Shown one piece after another: positions 5,757 to 11,729 of a DNA stretch of 11,729 nucleotides. Made by a program: the position numbers and the translations under genes. Position 1 is the first letter of the stretch. Every line of letters begins with the position of its first letter. The stretch spans positions 1 through 11,729 of the forward strand of contig CAKTWE010000055.1 of the NCBI GenBank assembly GCA_934630385.1, written 5' to 3'. The notes beneath the pieces were generated by a model. It did no database searches and was not told the origin of the DNA. It worked only from the letters and a program-made list of their open reading frames with translations. Origin of the DNA: an uncultured Collinsella sp. Its GTDB lineage: Bacteria > Actinomycetota > Coriobacteriia > Coriobacteriales > Coriobacteriaceae.

Positions 5757-8057
5757 TTACTTGATCTTGGTCGTACCCGGTGCCAGGTTGGGGTCGGTCT
5801 CGTTGGCCTCGGTCTGGAAGTGCTCCGTATAGACGTTCTTGCCGTCGCGGAACATCTCGTAGTACTGCATCTTGGCGTAATCCTCGCGCGCCTTGGTGGC
5901 GGCAGCGGCGGCAGCGTCGTCGCCGGTGACGTTGGAGGAGAGCGCCCAGCGCAGGCTGGCGTCCTCGTAGCCCACGGAGTTGATAGCGGGCAGCGATTCG
6001 CGCAGCGTCATGTGCGCCTTCTGGTAGTCGGTCAGCGGTGCGCCGATCAGCTGCATCAGCTGGGTGGACAGATAGTTGGTGGACAGGTCGTCGACCTCAC
6101 TCGTCTGGTCGCAACCGGCAACGTCGTAGTTAGCCCAAATGATGTAGTCGGTCTGCCACAAGCGCTCCTGGTGGGTGGCGTCGTCCTCGCCGGTAAACCA
6201 CTTGTCGTTGAACTTGGACGGGAAGAACGGCTGGTGATCGCCCCAGAACACCACGACCACCTTGCGGTCGAGCTTGCTCAGGGCGTTGAGGAAGTAGCGA
6301 AGCGCCTGGTCGGACTGCTCGATGCACGAGACATACTCGTCGACATCGGAGAGCGTGCCGTCCTCGACGGTCTTGGCGTCCAGGTCGGTCGTGTCGATGT
6401 TCAGGTGCATCTGCTTGTCGACCGGCAGCAGGCCCGTGTCGTAGCCCGAGTGGTTCTGCATGGTCACGTCGAAGATGAACTGCGGGTCGGCGTTCTGGTC
6501 GAGCAGCTCAAGAATCTTGTCGTAGGTAGCCTGGTCGGTCACCATGCCGCGCAGGGTATCGGCACCCTGGAAATCGTTGATGGACAGGAACTGGTCAAAG
6601 CCAAAGTCCTTGTAGACGTTCTCGCGGTTCCAGTTGGTTGCGTGGTTGGGGTGCATGGCCGTGGTGGAATAGCCGAGCGACTTGAACTGCTCTGCCAGGT
6701 TCCCAGTCGTTTCCATGTTGTAGATGGTGTAGGGGTACACGCCCGAGCCCAGGTTGGCCATGGAGTTGCCGGTCATAAACTCAAACTCGGTATTGGCGGT
6801 GCCGCCGCCGTAGGCGCTCACGTAGAGCTTACCGCGGCTGAGGCAGTTGGACAGGTTCTTAAAGTACTGCGGGCCCTCGTAGCCGGCGCGCATGTTCTGG
6901 TAGATCGACAGATCCGAGAACGTCTCGTTCATGATGGCGATGACCGTGGGTTTCTCGCTATCGAACTGCTCCTGGGCGGCGGCGCGCTCGTCGCTCTTGG
7001 CCGCGTCGGACTTGTCGTAGGCCTTGGCGTACTTTTTGAGCGTGGCCTTGGCATCGTCGACGGAGTAGTCGGCGGGTTTGGGCGGCTTGATGGACTGCGC
7101 CGCACTAATAAAGGCGGGCAGGTAGCCCTCGCGCCAGTAGCTCTCGAGCGGGCGCCAGGTGTAGACGGTGATGCCGAGGGTGTTGTAGTAGTCGATGAGC
7201 GTGACATGCGCGGTCACGCCGCCCAGGCACAGCACCGCCACGAGCAGATTGGTGAGCAGCATGCGCTTGGCGTTGGCGGCGCCCTTCTGGCGGTGCGGTG
7301 CCACCAGGCCGGCGTACTCGCACAGCAGCATGGCGATGGCGGTAAAGCCCATGGACAGCACGCAGAACAGCGAAATCGAGAAGGTGTAGCCGTTGCCGGC
7401 GACCGCGGCGGCGGTGGAGATGGCCGAAAGGTCGCCCGGCTGGATGGGCATGGATTTAAACGTGATGACGAAGAACTCGGCAATGCCCAGGACAAAGAGG
7501 GCAAAGGCCAGGACGGCCGGAGCTGCGCCATGACGCTGGAACAGGAAGAACAGGCCGACCATGAGCGTGGTGATGATGGCCCACTCGAGCAGGATGCACA
7601 GGGGATAGACCCAGGTAAAGTCGTGGTTGGACGAGACCTCCATGCCCAGCAGCGCAAAGACACCGGCGAGCAGCAGGCACAAGACGGCGGCGACGAGCGG
7701 TTTGCCCACAAAGGCGCTGCGCAGGCGGGCGAGCTTGCCGGTGGGGGCGGGGGCGTCGGGCGCGGCAAACGCAAAGACACGCGGGGCGATGCGGTCGCGG
7801 GCGATGCTGGCCCAAGCGCAGCCGGTGAGGATGGCGTTGGTCAGGATGAGCATCACAAAGGCGAGCGGCTCGTTTTGGGCGACGAGGCCAATGGCGCCCC
7901 AGACGGTCAAAAAGAGCTGGAACAGGCCGAAGGCGACGCTCCAGGCGATAGCGCCCTTGGCAACGGTGCCCGACTGTGCGCGAATGGCCTTGGCCTCGCG
8001 CAAGACAAGGTAGACGGTCGCCGCAAGACCGACGAGCGAGATGGCGGCAGCGAACAT
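5757..8057 (-). CDS. LtaS/MdoB-type phosphoglycerol transferase (sulfatase-fold, membrane-bound)
   Basis: 766 residues from the ATG at 8057. An in-frame GTG at 8072 is possible, but the GAGGAG at 8065-8070 is ideally placed for the ATG. About eight hydrophobic segments fill residues 1-290, more than the five usual in LtaS. After a charged, helical linker (about 310-365), an extracytoplasmic sulfatase-fold domain follows. Its key residues are visible: Glu378 in MNETFSD (metal ligand), Thr420 in GGGTANTEFEF (the nucleophile that carries glycerol phosphate), His536 in NHSGYD, and Asp607-His608 in FWGDHQP. These match the catalytic and manganese-binding set of lipoteichoic acid synthases and MdoB-like enzymes, which move glycerol phosphate from phosphatidylglycerol onto a growing envelope polymer. 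The acceptor cannot be told from sequence. The last 60 residues are charged and follow an Ala-rich stretch. It is transcribed divergently from the nitroreductase gene, and a structured element follows its stop. Confidence 0.9.
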   Translation of the reverse strand: MFAAAISLVGLAATVYLVLREAKAIRAQSGTVAKGAIAWSVAFGLFQLFLTVWGAIGLVAQNEPLAFVMLILTNAILTGCAWASIARDRIAPRVFAFAAPDAPAPTGKLARLRSAFVGKPLVAAVLCLLLAGVFALLGMEVSSNHDFTWVYPLCILLEWAIITTLMVGLFFLFQRHGAAPAVLAFALFVLGIAEFFVITFKSMPIQPGDLSAISTAAAVAGNGYTFSISLFCVLSMGFTAIAMLLCEYAGLVAPHRQKGAANAKRMLLTNLLVAVLCLGGVTAHVTLIDYYNTLGITVYTWRPLESYWREGYLPAFISAAQSIKPPKPADYSVDDAKATLKKYAKAYDKSDAAKSDERAAAQEQFDSEKPTVIAIMNETFSDLSIYQNMRAGYEGPQYFKNLSNCLSRGKLYVSAYGGGTANTEFEFMTGNSMANLGSGVYPYTIYNMETTGNLAEQFKSLGYSTTAMHPNHATNWNRENVYKDFGFDQFLSINDFQGADTLRGMVTDQATYDKILELLDQNADPQFIFDVTMQNHSGYDTGLLPVDKQMHLNIDTTDLDAKTVEDGTLSDVDEYVSCIEQSDQALRYFLNALSKLDRKVVVVFWGDHQPFFPSKFNDKWFTGEDDATHQERLWQTDYIIWANYDVAGCDQTSEVDDLSTNYLSTQLMQLIGAPLTDYQKAHMTLRESLPAINSVGYEDASLRWALSSNVTGDDAAAAAATKAREDYAKMQYYEMFRDGKNVYTEHFQTEANETDPNLAPGTTKIK

Positions 8058-8064
8058 GCTGAGA

Positions 8065-8070
8065 CTCCTC
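8065..8070 (-). promoter_or_regulatory. ribosome binding site of the phosphoglycerol transferase gene
   Basis: On the minus strand GAGGAG stands seven bases before the ATG at 8057. The longer GTG start at 8072 would place this sequence inside the coding region and has only GTTTTAGTTT before it. This supports the shorter start. Confidence 0.7.
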
Positions 8071-8207
8071 ACAAACTAAAACCTACGAAAGCGGGGATTT
8101 ACCCGATTGTTACCAAGATATGCGCTGCAATTGGTGGCTGCGCACAACAACCAGCCATATTAACGCGCACGTGTGGCGGTGTGGCGCAATGTAGTGGCGA
8201 CCTGCGC

Positions 8208-8213
8208 GATAAT
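8208..8213 (+). promoter_or_regulatory. possible -10 element for the nitroreductase gene
   Basis: GATAAT lies 57 nt upstream of the start codon in the 213-nt divergent intergenic region. No good -35 hexamer stands 16-18 bp upstream, so this is only a candidate. I saw no operator-like dyad or riboswitch in the region. Confidence 0.25.
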
Positions 8214-8270
8214 GGACGGGAATTACACGGAAACGTAAAGGCTTCTTAAAGAAATGGCGAGGGTAGGGCG

Positions 8271-9143
8271 ATGAGCGAGCGGGTTTGCAAGGCGGACATG
8301 GGCGGCGACGGAGCTGCGGTCGTGGATACATACGGCTATCCGGTCGAGACTACGGGCAATGCGGTGCTGGACATCTTGGAGCACCGTTCCTCTACGCGTG
8401 CCTTTGCGCGCGATGACGACGACCGCCCCGTGGCGGTGACTGACGAGCAGCGGGCGGCGATCTTGCATGCGGCGAGTCGCGCACCGTCGGCGGGCGCCAT
8501 GATGATGTATTCCATCGTAAGCATTCGCGAACAGGCCACATTGGACCGCCTCGCCGACCTGTGCGACCACCAGCCCATGATCGCCAAGGCGCCCTGGGCA
8601 CTAATATTTGTGGTCGATTATGCCAAGTGGATCAATCTGTTTGAGCACGTGGGCTGCTTCGAGCCCGAGTTTGTCGAGCGCACGGGCAAGGCACCTCGCC
8701 GCGCGCCGGGTTTGGGCGACTTTGCCATCGCGGCCCAGGACGCCGTGATCGCCGCCCAAAACGCCGTGGTTGCCGCCGAGGCCCTGGGGCTGGGGAGCTG
8801 CTACATCGGTGATATCGTCGAGAATGCCGAGGAAGTTGCCGAGCTGCTCGATCTGCCGCCCTATACCATGCCGCTATCGATGCTCATCATCGGCACGCCT
8901 CGCAAAGAGCGCCCGGCGATTGCTCATCCCGTGGTGAACCTGGTGCACGAGGAGCGCTACTGCCGTGCGGACGACGCGACTATGGATGCGCAGGTGGCCG
9001 AGATGGATGCGATGTTTCGCCCGCACGCTCGCGAGGTGGGCGAGCGCGTGGTGGATATCTACACCCGCAAACACACCAGTCCCTTTATGGCCGAGATGAG
9101 CCGCTCCATGGAGTGGTGGTTCAAAAACTGGCTCGGCAAGTAG
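8271..9143 (+). CDS. nitroreductase-family FMN-dependent oxidoreductase
   Basis: 290 residues, starting at an ATG with GAGGG seven bases upstream (8259-8263). The family signature is clear: HRSSTRAF at residues 38-45 (phosphate-binding Arg/Ser of the FMN site), APSAGAMMM in the first third (second FMN-contact region), and LGLGSCYIGDI at about 172-182. Such proteins are dimeric flavoenzymes that use NAD(P)H to reduce nitro compounds, quinones or flavins. The true substrate is rarely predictable, and I do not assign one. It is longer than the usual 170-240 residues because of about 30 extra N-terminal residues and a C-terminal tail that ends in an aromatic stretch (MEWWFKNWLGK). There is no signal peptide, so it is cytoplasmic. 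It is divergent from the phosphoglycerol transferase gene and followed by a hairpin, so probably monocistronic. Confidence 0.88.
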   Translation: MSERVCKADMGGDGAAVVDTYGYPVETTGNAVLDILEHRSSTRAFARDDDDRPVAVTDEQRAAILHAASRAPSAGAMMMYSIVSIREQATLDRLADLCDHQPMIAKAPWALIFVVDYAKWINLFEHVGCFEPEFVERTGKAPRRAPGLGDFAIAAQDAVIAAQNAVVAAEALGLGSCYIGDIVENAEEVAELLDLPPYTMPLSMLIIGTPRKERPAIAHPVVNLVHEERYCRADDATMDAQVAEMDAMFRPHAREVGERVVDIYTRKHTSPFMAEMSRSMEWWFKNWLGK

Positions 9144-9145
9144 CC

Positions 9146-9178
9146 AATGTGACAAAGGGACAGCTCCTTTGGCACATT
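9146..9178 (+). terminator. hairpin after the nitroreductase gene (terminator or dispersed palindrome)
   Basis: AATGTGACAAAGG (9146-9158) and CCTTTGGCACATT (9166-9178) form a 13-bp stem with one mismatch, starting two bases after the stop codon. No T-run follows, so termination would be weak or Rho-linked. A core of the type GACAAAGGGAC...CCTTTG is, as I recall, a common dispersed palindrome in coriobacterial genomes, so it may be a repeat rather than a dedicated terminator. Confidence 0.55.
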
Positions 9179-9261
9179 CCATATCGCCGCGGTAGCCTAA
9201 AGACTGTATAAATCTTTATCTAGCTGGGAAAACGGTGCCGTGCAAGCGCAGGCCGATTGCC

Positions 9262-9267
9262 TATAAT
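9262..9267 (+). promoter_or_regulatory. -10 element of the kup promoter
   Basis: A perfect TATAAT lies 35 nt upstream of the kup start. The -35 region (about 9239-9245, CGTGCAA) is poor, so the promoter may need an activator or depend on upstream contacts such as the TG two bases before the hexamer. The leader it would produce is about 30 nt, too short to hold a c-di-AMP or other riboswitch. Confidence 0.5.
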
Positions 9268-9302
9268 CCCTTCGAACATTAAAGTTGGGAGGAAACCGGC
9301 TT

Positions 9303-11330
9303 ATGGAACAAAAGGCCAAGGAGGCAGCCTCGCACGCTGCGATTCCTGTGAGCATCTCGGCGATGCTCGTCACGCTGGGCGTGGTGTACGGCGATATCGG
9401 CACCAGCCCTATGTATGTAACCAAGGCACTCGTTGCCGGCAACGGCGGTATCGGAAGCGTGACGGAGGAGTTCGTGCTCGGCGCGCTCTCCCTTGTCGTG
9501 TGGACGGTCACGCTGCTGACCACCATCAAGTATGTGCTCATTTCGCTGCGCGCCGATAACCATGGTGAGGGCGGCATCTTTGCCCTGTACAGCCTGGTCA
9601 AGCGCTGCGGCAAGTGGCTTATCATCCCCGCCATGCTGGGTGGCGCCGCGCTGCTCGCCGACGGCATCCTGACGCCGGCCGTTACCGTTACCACGGCCAT
9701 CGAGGGCCTGCGCACCATCCCGGCGGTCCATGCCGTGCTGGGCGATGACCAGGGCCGCGTCGTCGCCATTACGCTCGCCATCATCATCGTGCTCTTCTTG
9801 GTGCAGCGCATCGGTACGGCCAAGATCGGTCACGCCTTTGGCCCCATCATGACGCTGTGGTTCCTGTTCCTGGGCGGCACGGGTCTGTTCTTTGTCTTCC
9901 AGTACCCCGCCGTGCTGCTGTGCCTCAACCCGCTGCGCGGCATCGGCTTTTTGCTGAGCCCCAACAACCATGCGGGCATCATGATTCTGGGCAGCTGTTT
10001 CCTCGCCACCACCGGTGCCGAGGCGCTCTACTCCGACATGGGCCACGTCGGCCGCGGCAACATCTACGCCACCTGGCCGTTCGTTAAGTGCTGTCTGCTG
10101 CTTTCCTATATGGGCCAGGGCGCTTGGCTTATCAACAACGCTGCCAACCCCGAGCTCATGGGCATTGCCGACCTCAACCCGTTCTACCAGATGCTCGCTC
10201 CGGGCCTGCGCCCGTTTGCCGTCGGCCTTTCCACCATCGCGGCCATCATTGCCTCGCAGGCGCTCATTACCGGCGCGTTCTCGCTGGTGTCCGAGGCCAG
10301 CCGTCTGGACCTCATGCCGCACATGCAGGTCTTCTACCCTGCCGAGACCAAGGGCCAGCTCTACATCCCCATGGTCAACAACGTCATGCTCGTGGGCTGC
10401 GTCATCGTGGTGCTGCTGTTCCAGAACTCGGCGCATATGGAAGCCGCCTACGGCCTTGCCATTACGCTGACTATGATGTGCACCACGCTGCTGCTTTTCT
10501 TCTACCTGCACGAGGAGCGCAAGCTCAAGGTTGCTCCGTGGATCTTCGCGGCCTTCTTCCTTTTGCTCGAGGGTTTCTTCTTTGTGAGCTCGCTCACCAA
10601 GTTCTTCCATGGCGGCTACTTCACCATCCTCATGGCTGCACTCATCATGGGCGTTATGGTGTGCTGGTACAACGGCACGGCGGTCGAGCAGCGTCAGTTT
10701 ACGCTGCTGCCGCTGCGCAGCTATCTGCCGCAGCTCAAGCGCCTGCGCGACGACGATCGCTACGAGCTTATGAGCGACAACATCGTGTACCTGACCAAGG
10801 ACACCCATACCGATTACATCGACCGTGATATCGTCTACTCGATCTTGGATAAGCATCCCAAGCGCGCTCGTGCCTGGTGGCTCGTGAATGTCGAGACCAT
10901 GGACGAGCCGCATACCTTTGCCTATTCGGTCGAGACGTTCGGCACCGACTACGTGTTCCGCGTGCATCTGTACCTGGGCTACAAGATCAACCAGCGCGTC
11001 AATGCCTACCTGCGTCAGGTCGTTCAGGACCTGGCTGCCACCGGCGAGCTGCCGGCGCAGACGCATGACTACTCGGTCTACAAGGATCCGGGCAACATCG
11101 GCACGTTCAAGTTCGTCATGATCCGCAAGCTTCTGGCGCCCGAGAGTGACGTGGAGCCGAGCGAGCGCACGGCCATCACGCTCAAGTACATCATCCGCCG
11201 CGCCGCCGGTACGCCGGCGCGCTGGTATGGCCTGGAGAACTCCAACGTGAGCTTTGAGTATGTGCCGCTGTTCACCAAGTTCAAGGCTGTGAACAAGATG
11301 CAGCGCCTGGCCCCCAACGAGCGCCCGTAG
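9303..11330 (+). CDS. kup: Kup-family potassium uptake permease
   Basis: 675 residues from the ATG at 9303, with GGGAGG ten bases upstream (9287-9292). An in-frame TTG at 9285 is less likely because it would overlap that site. Kup transporters are plasma-membrane K+ importers of the APC superfamily, thought to be proton-coupled. Signatures present: GVVYGDIGTSPMY in the first transmembrane helix (GDIGTSP at 30-36, substrate site), an ALYSDMGHVG motif with Asp245, and GAFSLVSEASRLDLMP from residue 324, followed by GQLYIPMVN. About twelve hydrophobic segments lie between residues about 16 and 450. A soluble cytoplasmic C-terminal domain of about 220 residues follows, with several Tyr/Asp-rich beta strands. 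Length is close to E. coli Kup (622) with a modest extension. A small membrane-protein gene starts 61 nt after the stop and is probably co-transcribed. Confidence 0.95.
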   Translation: MEQKAKEAASHAAIPVSISAMLVTLGVVYGDIGTSPMYVTKALVAGNGGIGSVTEEFVLGALSLVVWTVTLLTTIKYVLISLRADNHGEGGIFALYSLVKRCGKWLIIPAMLGGAALLADGILTPAVTVTTAIEGLRTIPAVHAVLGDDQGRVVAITLAIIIVLFLVQRIGTAKIGHAFGPIMTLWFLFLGGTGLFFVFQYPAVLLCLNPLRGIGFLLSPNNHAGIMILGSCFLATTGAEALYSDMGHVGRGNIYATWPFVKCCLLLSYMGQGAWLINNAANPELMGIADLNPFYQMLAPGLRPFAVGLSTIAAIIASQALITGAFSLVSEASRLDLMPHMQVFYPAETKGQLYIPMVNNVMLVGCVIVVLLFQNSAHMEAAYGLAITLTMMCTTLLLFFYLHEERKLKVAPWIFAAFFLLLEGFFFVSSLTKFFHGGYFTILMAALIMGVMVCWYNGTAVEQRQFTLLPLRSYLPQLKRLRDDDRYELMSDNIVYLTKDTHTDYIDRDIVYSILDKHPKRARAWWLVNVETMDEPHTFAYSVETFGTDYVFRVHLYLGYKINQRVNAYLRQVVQDLAATGELPAQTHDYSVYKDPGNIGTFKFVMIRKLLAPESDVEPSERTAITLKYIIRRAAGTPARWYGLENSNVSFEYVPLFTKFKAVNKMQRLAPNERP

Positions 11331-11391
11331 GCGCCGACGGGTTGCATGGAGTTGGTTTTCGATGGACAAGATTGGGGCCGGAGAGGCAAAC

Positions 11392-11586
11392 ATGGATGCA
11401 AAAATACTCGATAGCCGCGAGGTGGTTGCCGAGTTGGTGCGTGAGGCGCGCGCCGATGCTGACGAAGATCGTTTTTTGACGAACCGTGCCAACATGGACA
11501 TGGCCGATCGCGTGATTTCGATCGTGGCACTGGTATTTGGAGCGGTGTGCGTGTGTGCCCTGCTCGCGCACGTGCTGTTTGTCTAG
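11392..11586 (+). CDS. 64-residue single-span membrane protein downstream of kup
   Basis: The preferred ATG at 11392 is preceded by GGAGAGG (11380-11386, five-base gap). An in-frame ATG at 11362 would add ten residues but has a poorer, more distant site. The first 35 residues are charged and probably helical (SREVVAELVREARADADEDRF). They are followed by one hydrophobic helix (residues about 41-64, VISIVALVFGAVCVC) that runs to the C-terminus. This resembles a tail-anchored or regulatory small membrane protein. No family is recognised. It lies 61 nt after kup on the same strand with no terminator between, so it may be made with Kup and act on it; that is inference only. Confidence 0.65.
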   Translation: MDAKILDSREVVAELVREARADADEDRFLTNRANMDMADRVISIVALVFGAVCVCALLAHVLFV

Positions 11587-11618
11587 CGGCTGCCGGTCGT
11601 AGAAGGCTTTACACTTAG

Positions 11619-11645
11619 AACCACCACAAGGGAAAACCACCACAA
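11619..11645 (+). repeat. two 11-bp direct repeats AACCACCACAA before the insertion sequence
   Basis: AACCACCACAA occurs at 11619-11629 and 11635-11645, a 16-bp period. The second copy continues as AGGTGCCTGT, which resembles the left half of a dispersed palindrome cut by the element starting at 11655. No gene lies between 11587 and 11654. Confidence 0.5.
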
Positions 11646-11661
11646 AGGTGCCTGTGAACTG

Positions 11662-11694
11662 CCTCCCATTTCTTGGACATCGGGAAATGGGAGG
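11662..11694 (+). promoter_or_regulatory. hairpin that hides the ribosome site of the IS first ORF; also terminator-like
   Basis: CCTCCCATTTC (11662-11672) pairs perfectly with GAAATGGGAGG (11684-11694) over 11 bp, and TTTTCC follows. The 3' arm contains GGGAGG (11689-11694), which is the ribosome site for the ATG at 11701. In a readthrough transcript from the kup side, the site would be locked in the stem. Several insertion sequences use this arrangement to limit translation of transposase from outside promoters. The T-run could also make it the terminator of the kup transcript. Confidence 0.6.
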
Positions 11695-11700
11695 TTTTCC

Positions 11701-11729
11701 ATGAGTATAGACCTCAGGGTGAAGCACGA
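11701..11729 (+). CDS. start of the first ORF of the insertion sequence (partial)
   Basis: The ATG at 11701 has GGGAGG six bases upstream. Nine codons are visible (MSIDLRVKH) before the window ends. This is a basic N-terminus that would fit the helix-turn-helix OrfA of an IS3-family element, but nine residues cannot identify it. The identification rests on the terminal repeat at 11655. Confidence 0.5.

Larger units (their letters stand above)
11655..11729 (+). mobile_element. left end of a probable IS3-family (IS150-like) insertion sequence, cut by the window edge
   Basis: The sequence TGAACTGCCTCCCATTTC (from 11655), followed by TTGGACA, matches the pattern TGNACTGC-C-CC...TTGGACA that I know from the left terminal inverted repeats of IS150-group IS3 elements. 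It is followed 46 nt later by an ATG with a good ribosome site. That distance is typical from such an end to the first ORF (orfA). The right end, transposase catalytic domain and target duplication lie outside the window, so family and completeness cannot be confirmed. The possible target base pairs just before the end are CTG or CCTG. Confidence 0.6.

Noticed and set aside
5820..8249. 809-codon plus-strand open frame opposite the phosphoglycerol transferase gene
   Set aside because: It is antisense to a gene with intact catalytic motifs. Its product is low-complexity Val/Gly/His-rich sequence, a common shadow in high-GC DNA.
9179..9302. Riboswitch (for example c-di-AMP) in front of kup
   Set aside because: The leader after the likely -10 at 9262 is only about 30 nt, and no aptamer-like conserved elements are visible in the upstream 120 nt.
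9279..11501. 740-codon minus-strand open frame opposite kup
   Set aside because: It is antisense to an unmistakable Kup transporter. The product is His/Arg/Glu/Gln-rich with no recognisable domain.

Overview
The window looks like a chromosomal segment from a high-GC, Gram-positive gut actinobacterium of the class Coriobacteriia. Collinsella is my best guess, from codon use, the LANTG-type sortase signal, the polyglycerol-phosphate (LtaS/MdoB-type) synthase and the style of the intergenic palindromes. This is inference; there is no rRNA or marker gene here to prove it.

Layout: (1) 1-189, the 3' end of an unrecognised plus-strand gene. (2) 232-360, a 129-nt long-stem structured element. (3) 421-867, an array of interleaved palindromes with a strict 61-62 bp period. 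(4) 991-5079, a large secreted, wall-anchored protein with FG-GAP/VCBS-like repeats, an uncharacterised beta-rich middle module, an FnIII domain, an Ig-like domain and a C-terminal LANTG sorting signal, followed by a strong intrinsic terminator. (5) 5169-5521, a second array of the same palindrome family in the same orientation. (6) 5607-5737, a second copy of the structured element, on the minus strand. (7) 5757-8057 (minus), an LtaS/MdoB-type phosphoglycerol transferase. (8) 8271-9143, a divergent nitroreductase-family flavoprotein. (9) 9303-11330, a Kup potassium transporter, followed by a 64-aa single-span membrane protein (11392-11586). (10) 11655 to the window end, the left end of a probable IS3-family (IS150-like) insertion sequence and the first codons of its first ORF.

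The most interesting content is non-coding. The two 129-131 nt elements share sequence-conserved cores. Their paired arms differ in sequence but keep pairing, which suggests selection on structure. Each copy follows the 3' end of a gene in the same orientation as that gene, and the two together bracket the array-gene-array segment as an inverted pair. The two palindrome arrays can fold in two alternative registers, and they flank the surface-protein gene in direct orientation, which could allow recombinational loss or amplification of it.

The protein genes are mostly envelope-related: a wall-anchored surface protein, a polyglycerol-phosphate polymer synthase and a potassium permease with a small membrane partner. 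They do not form a single operon.
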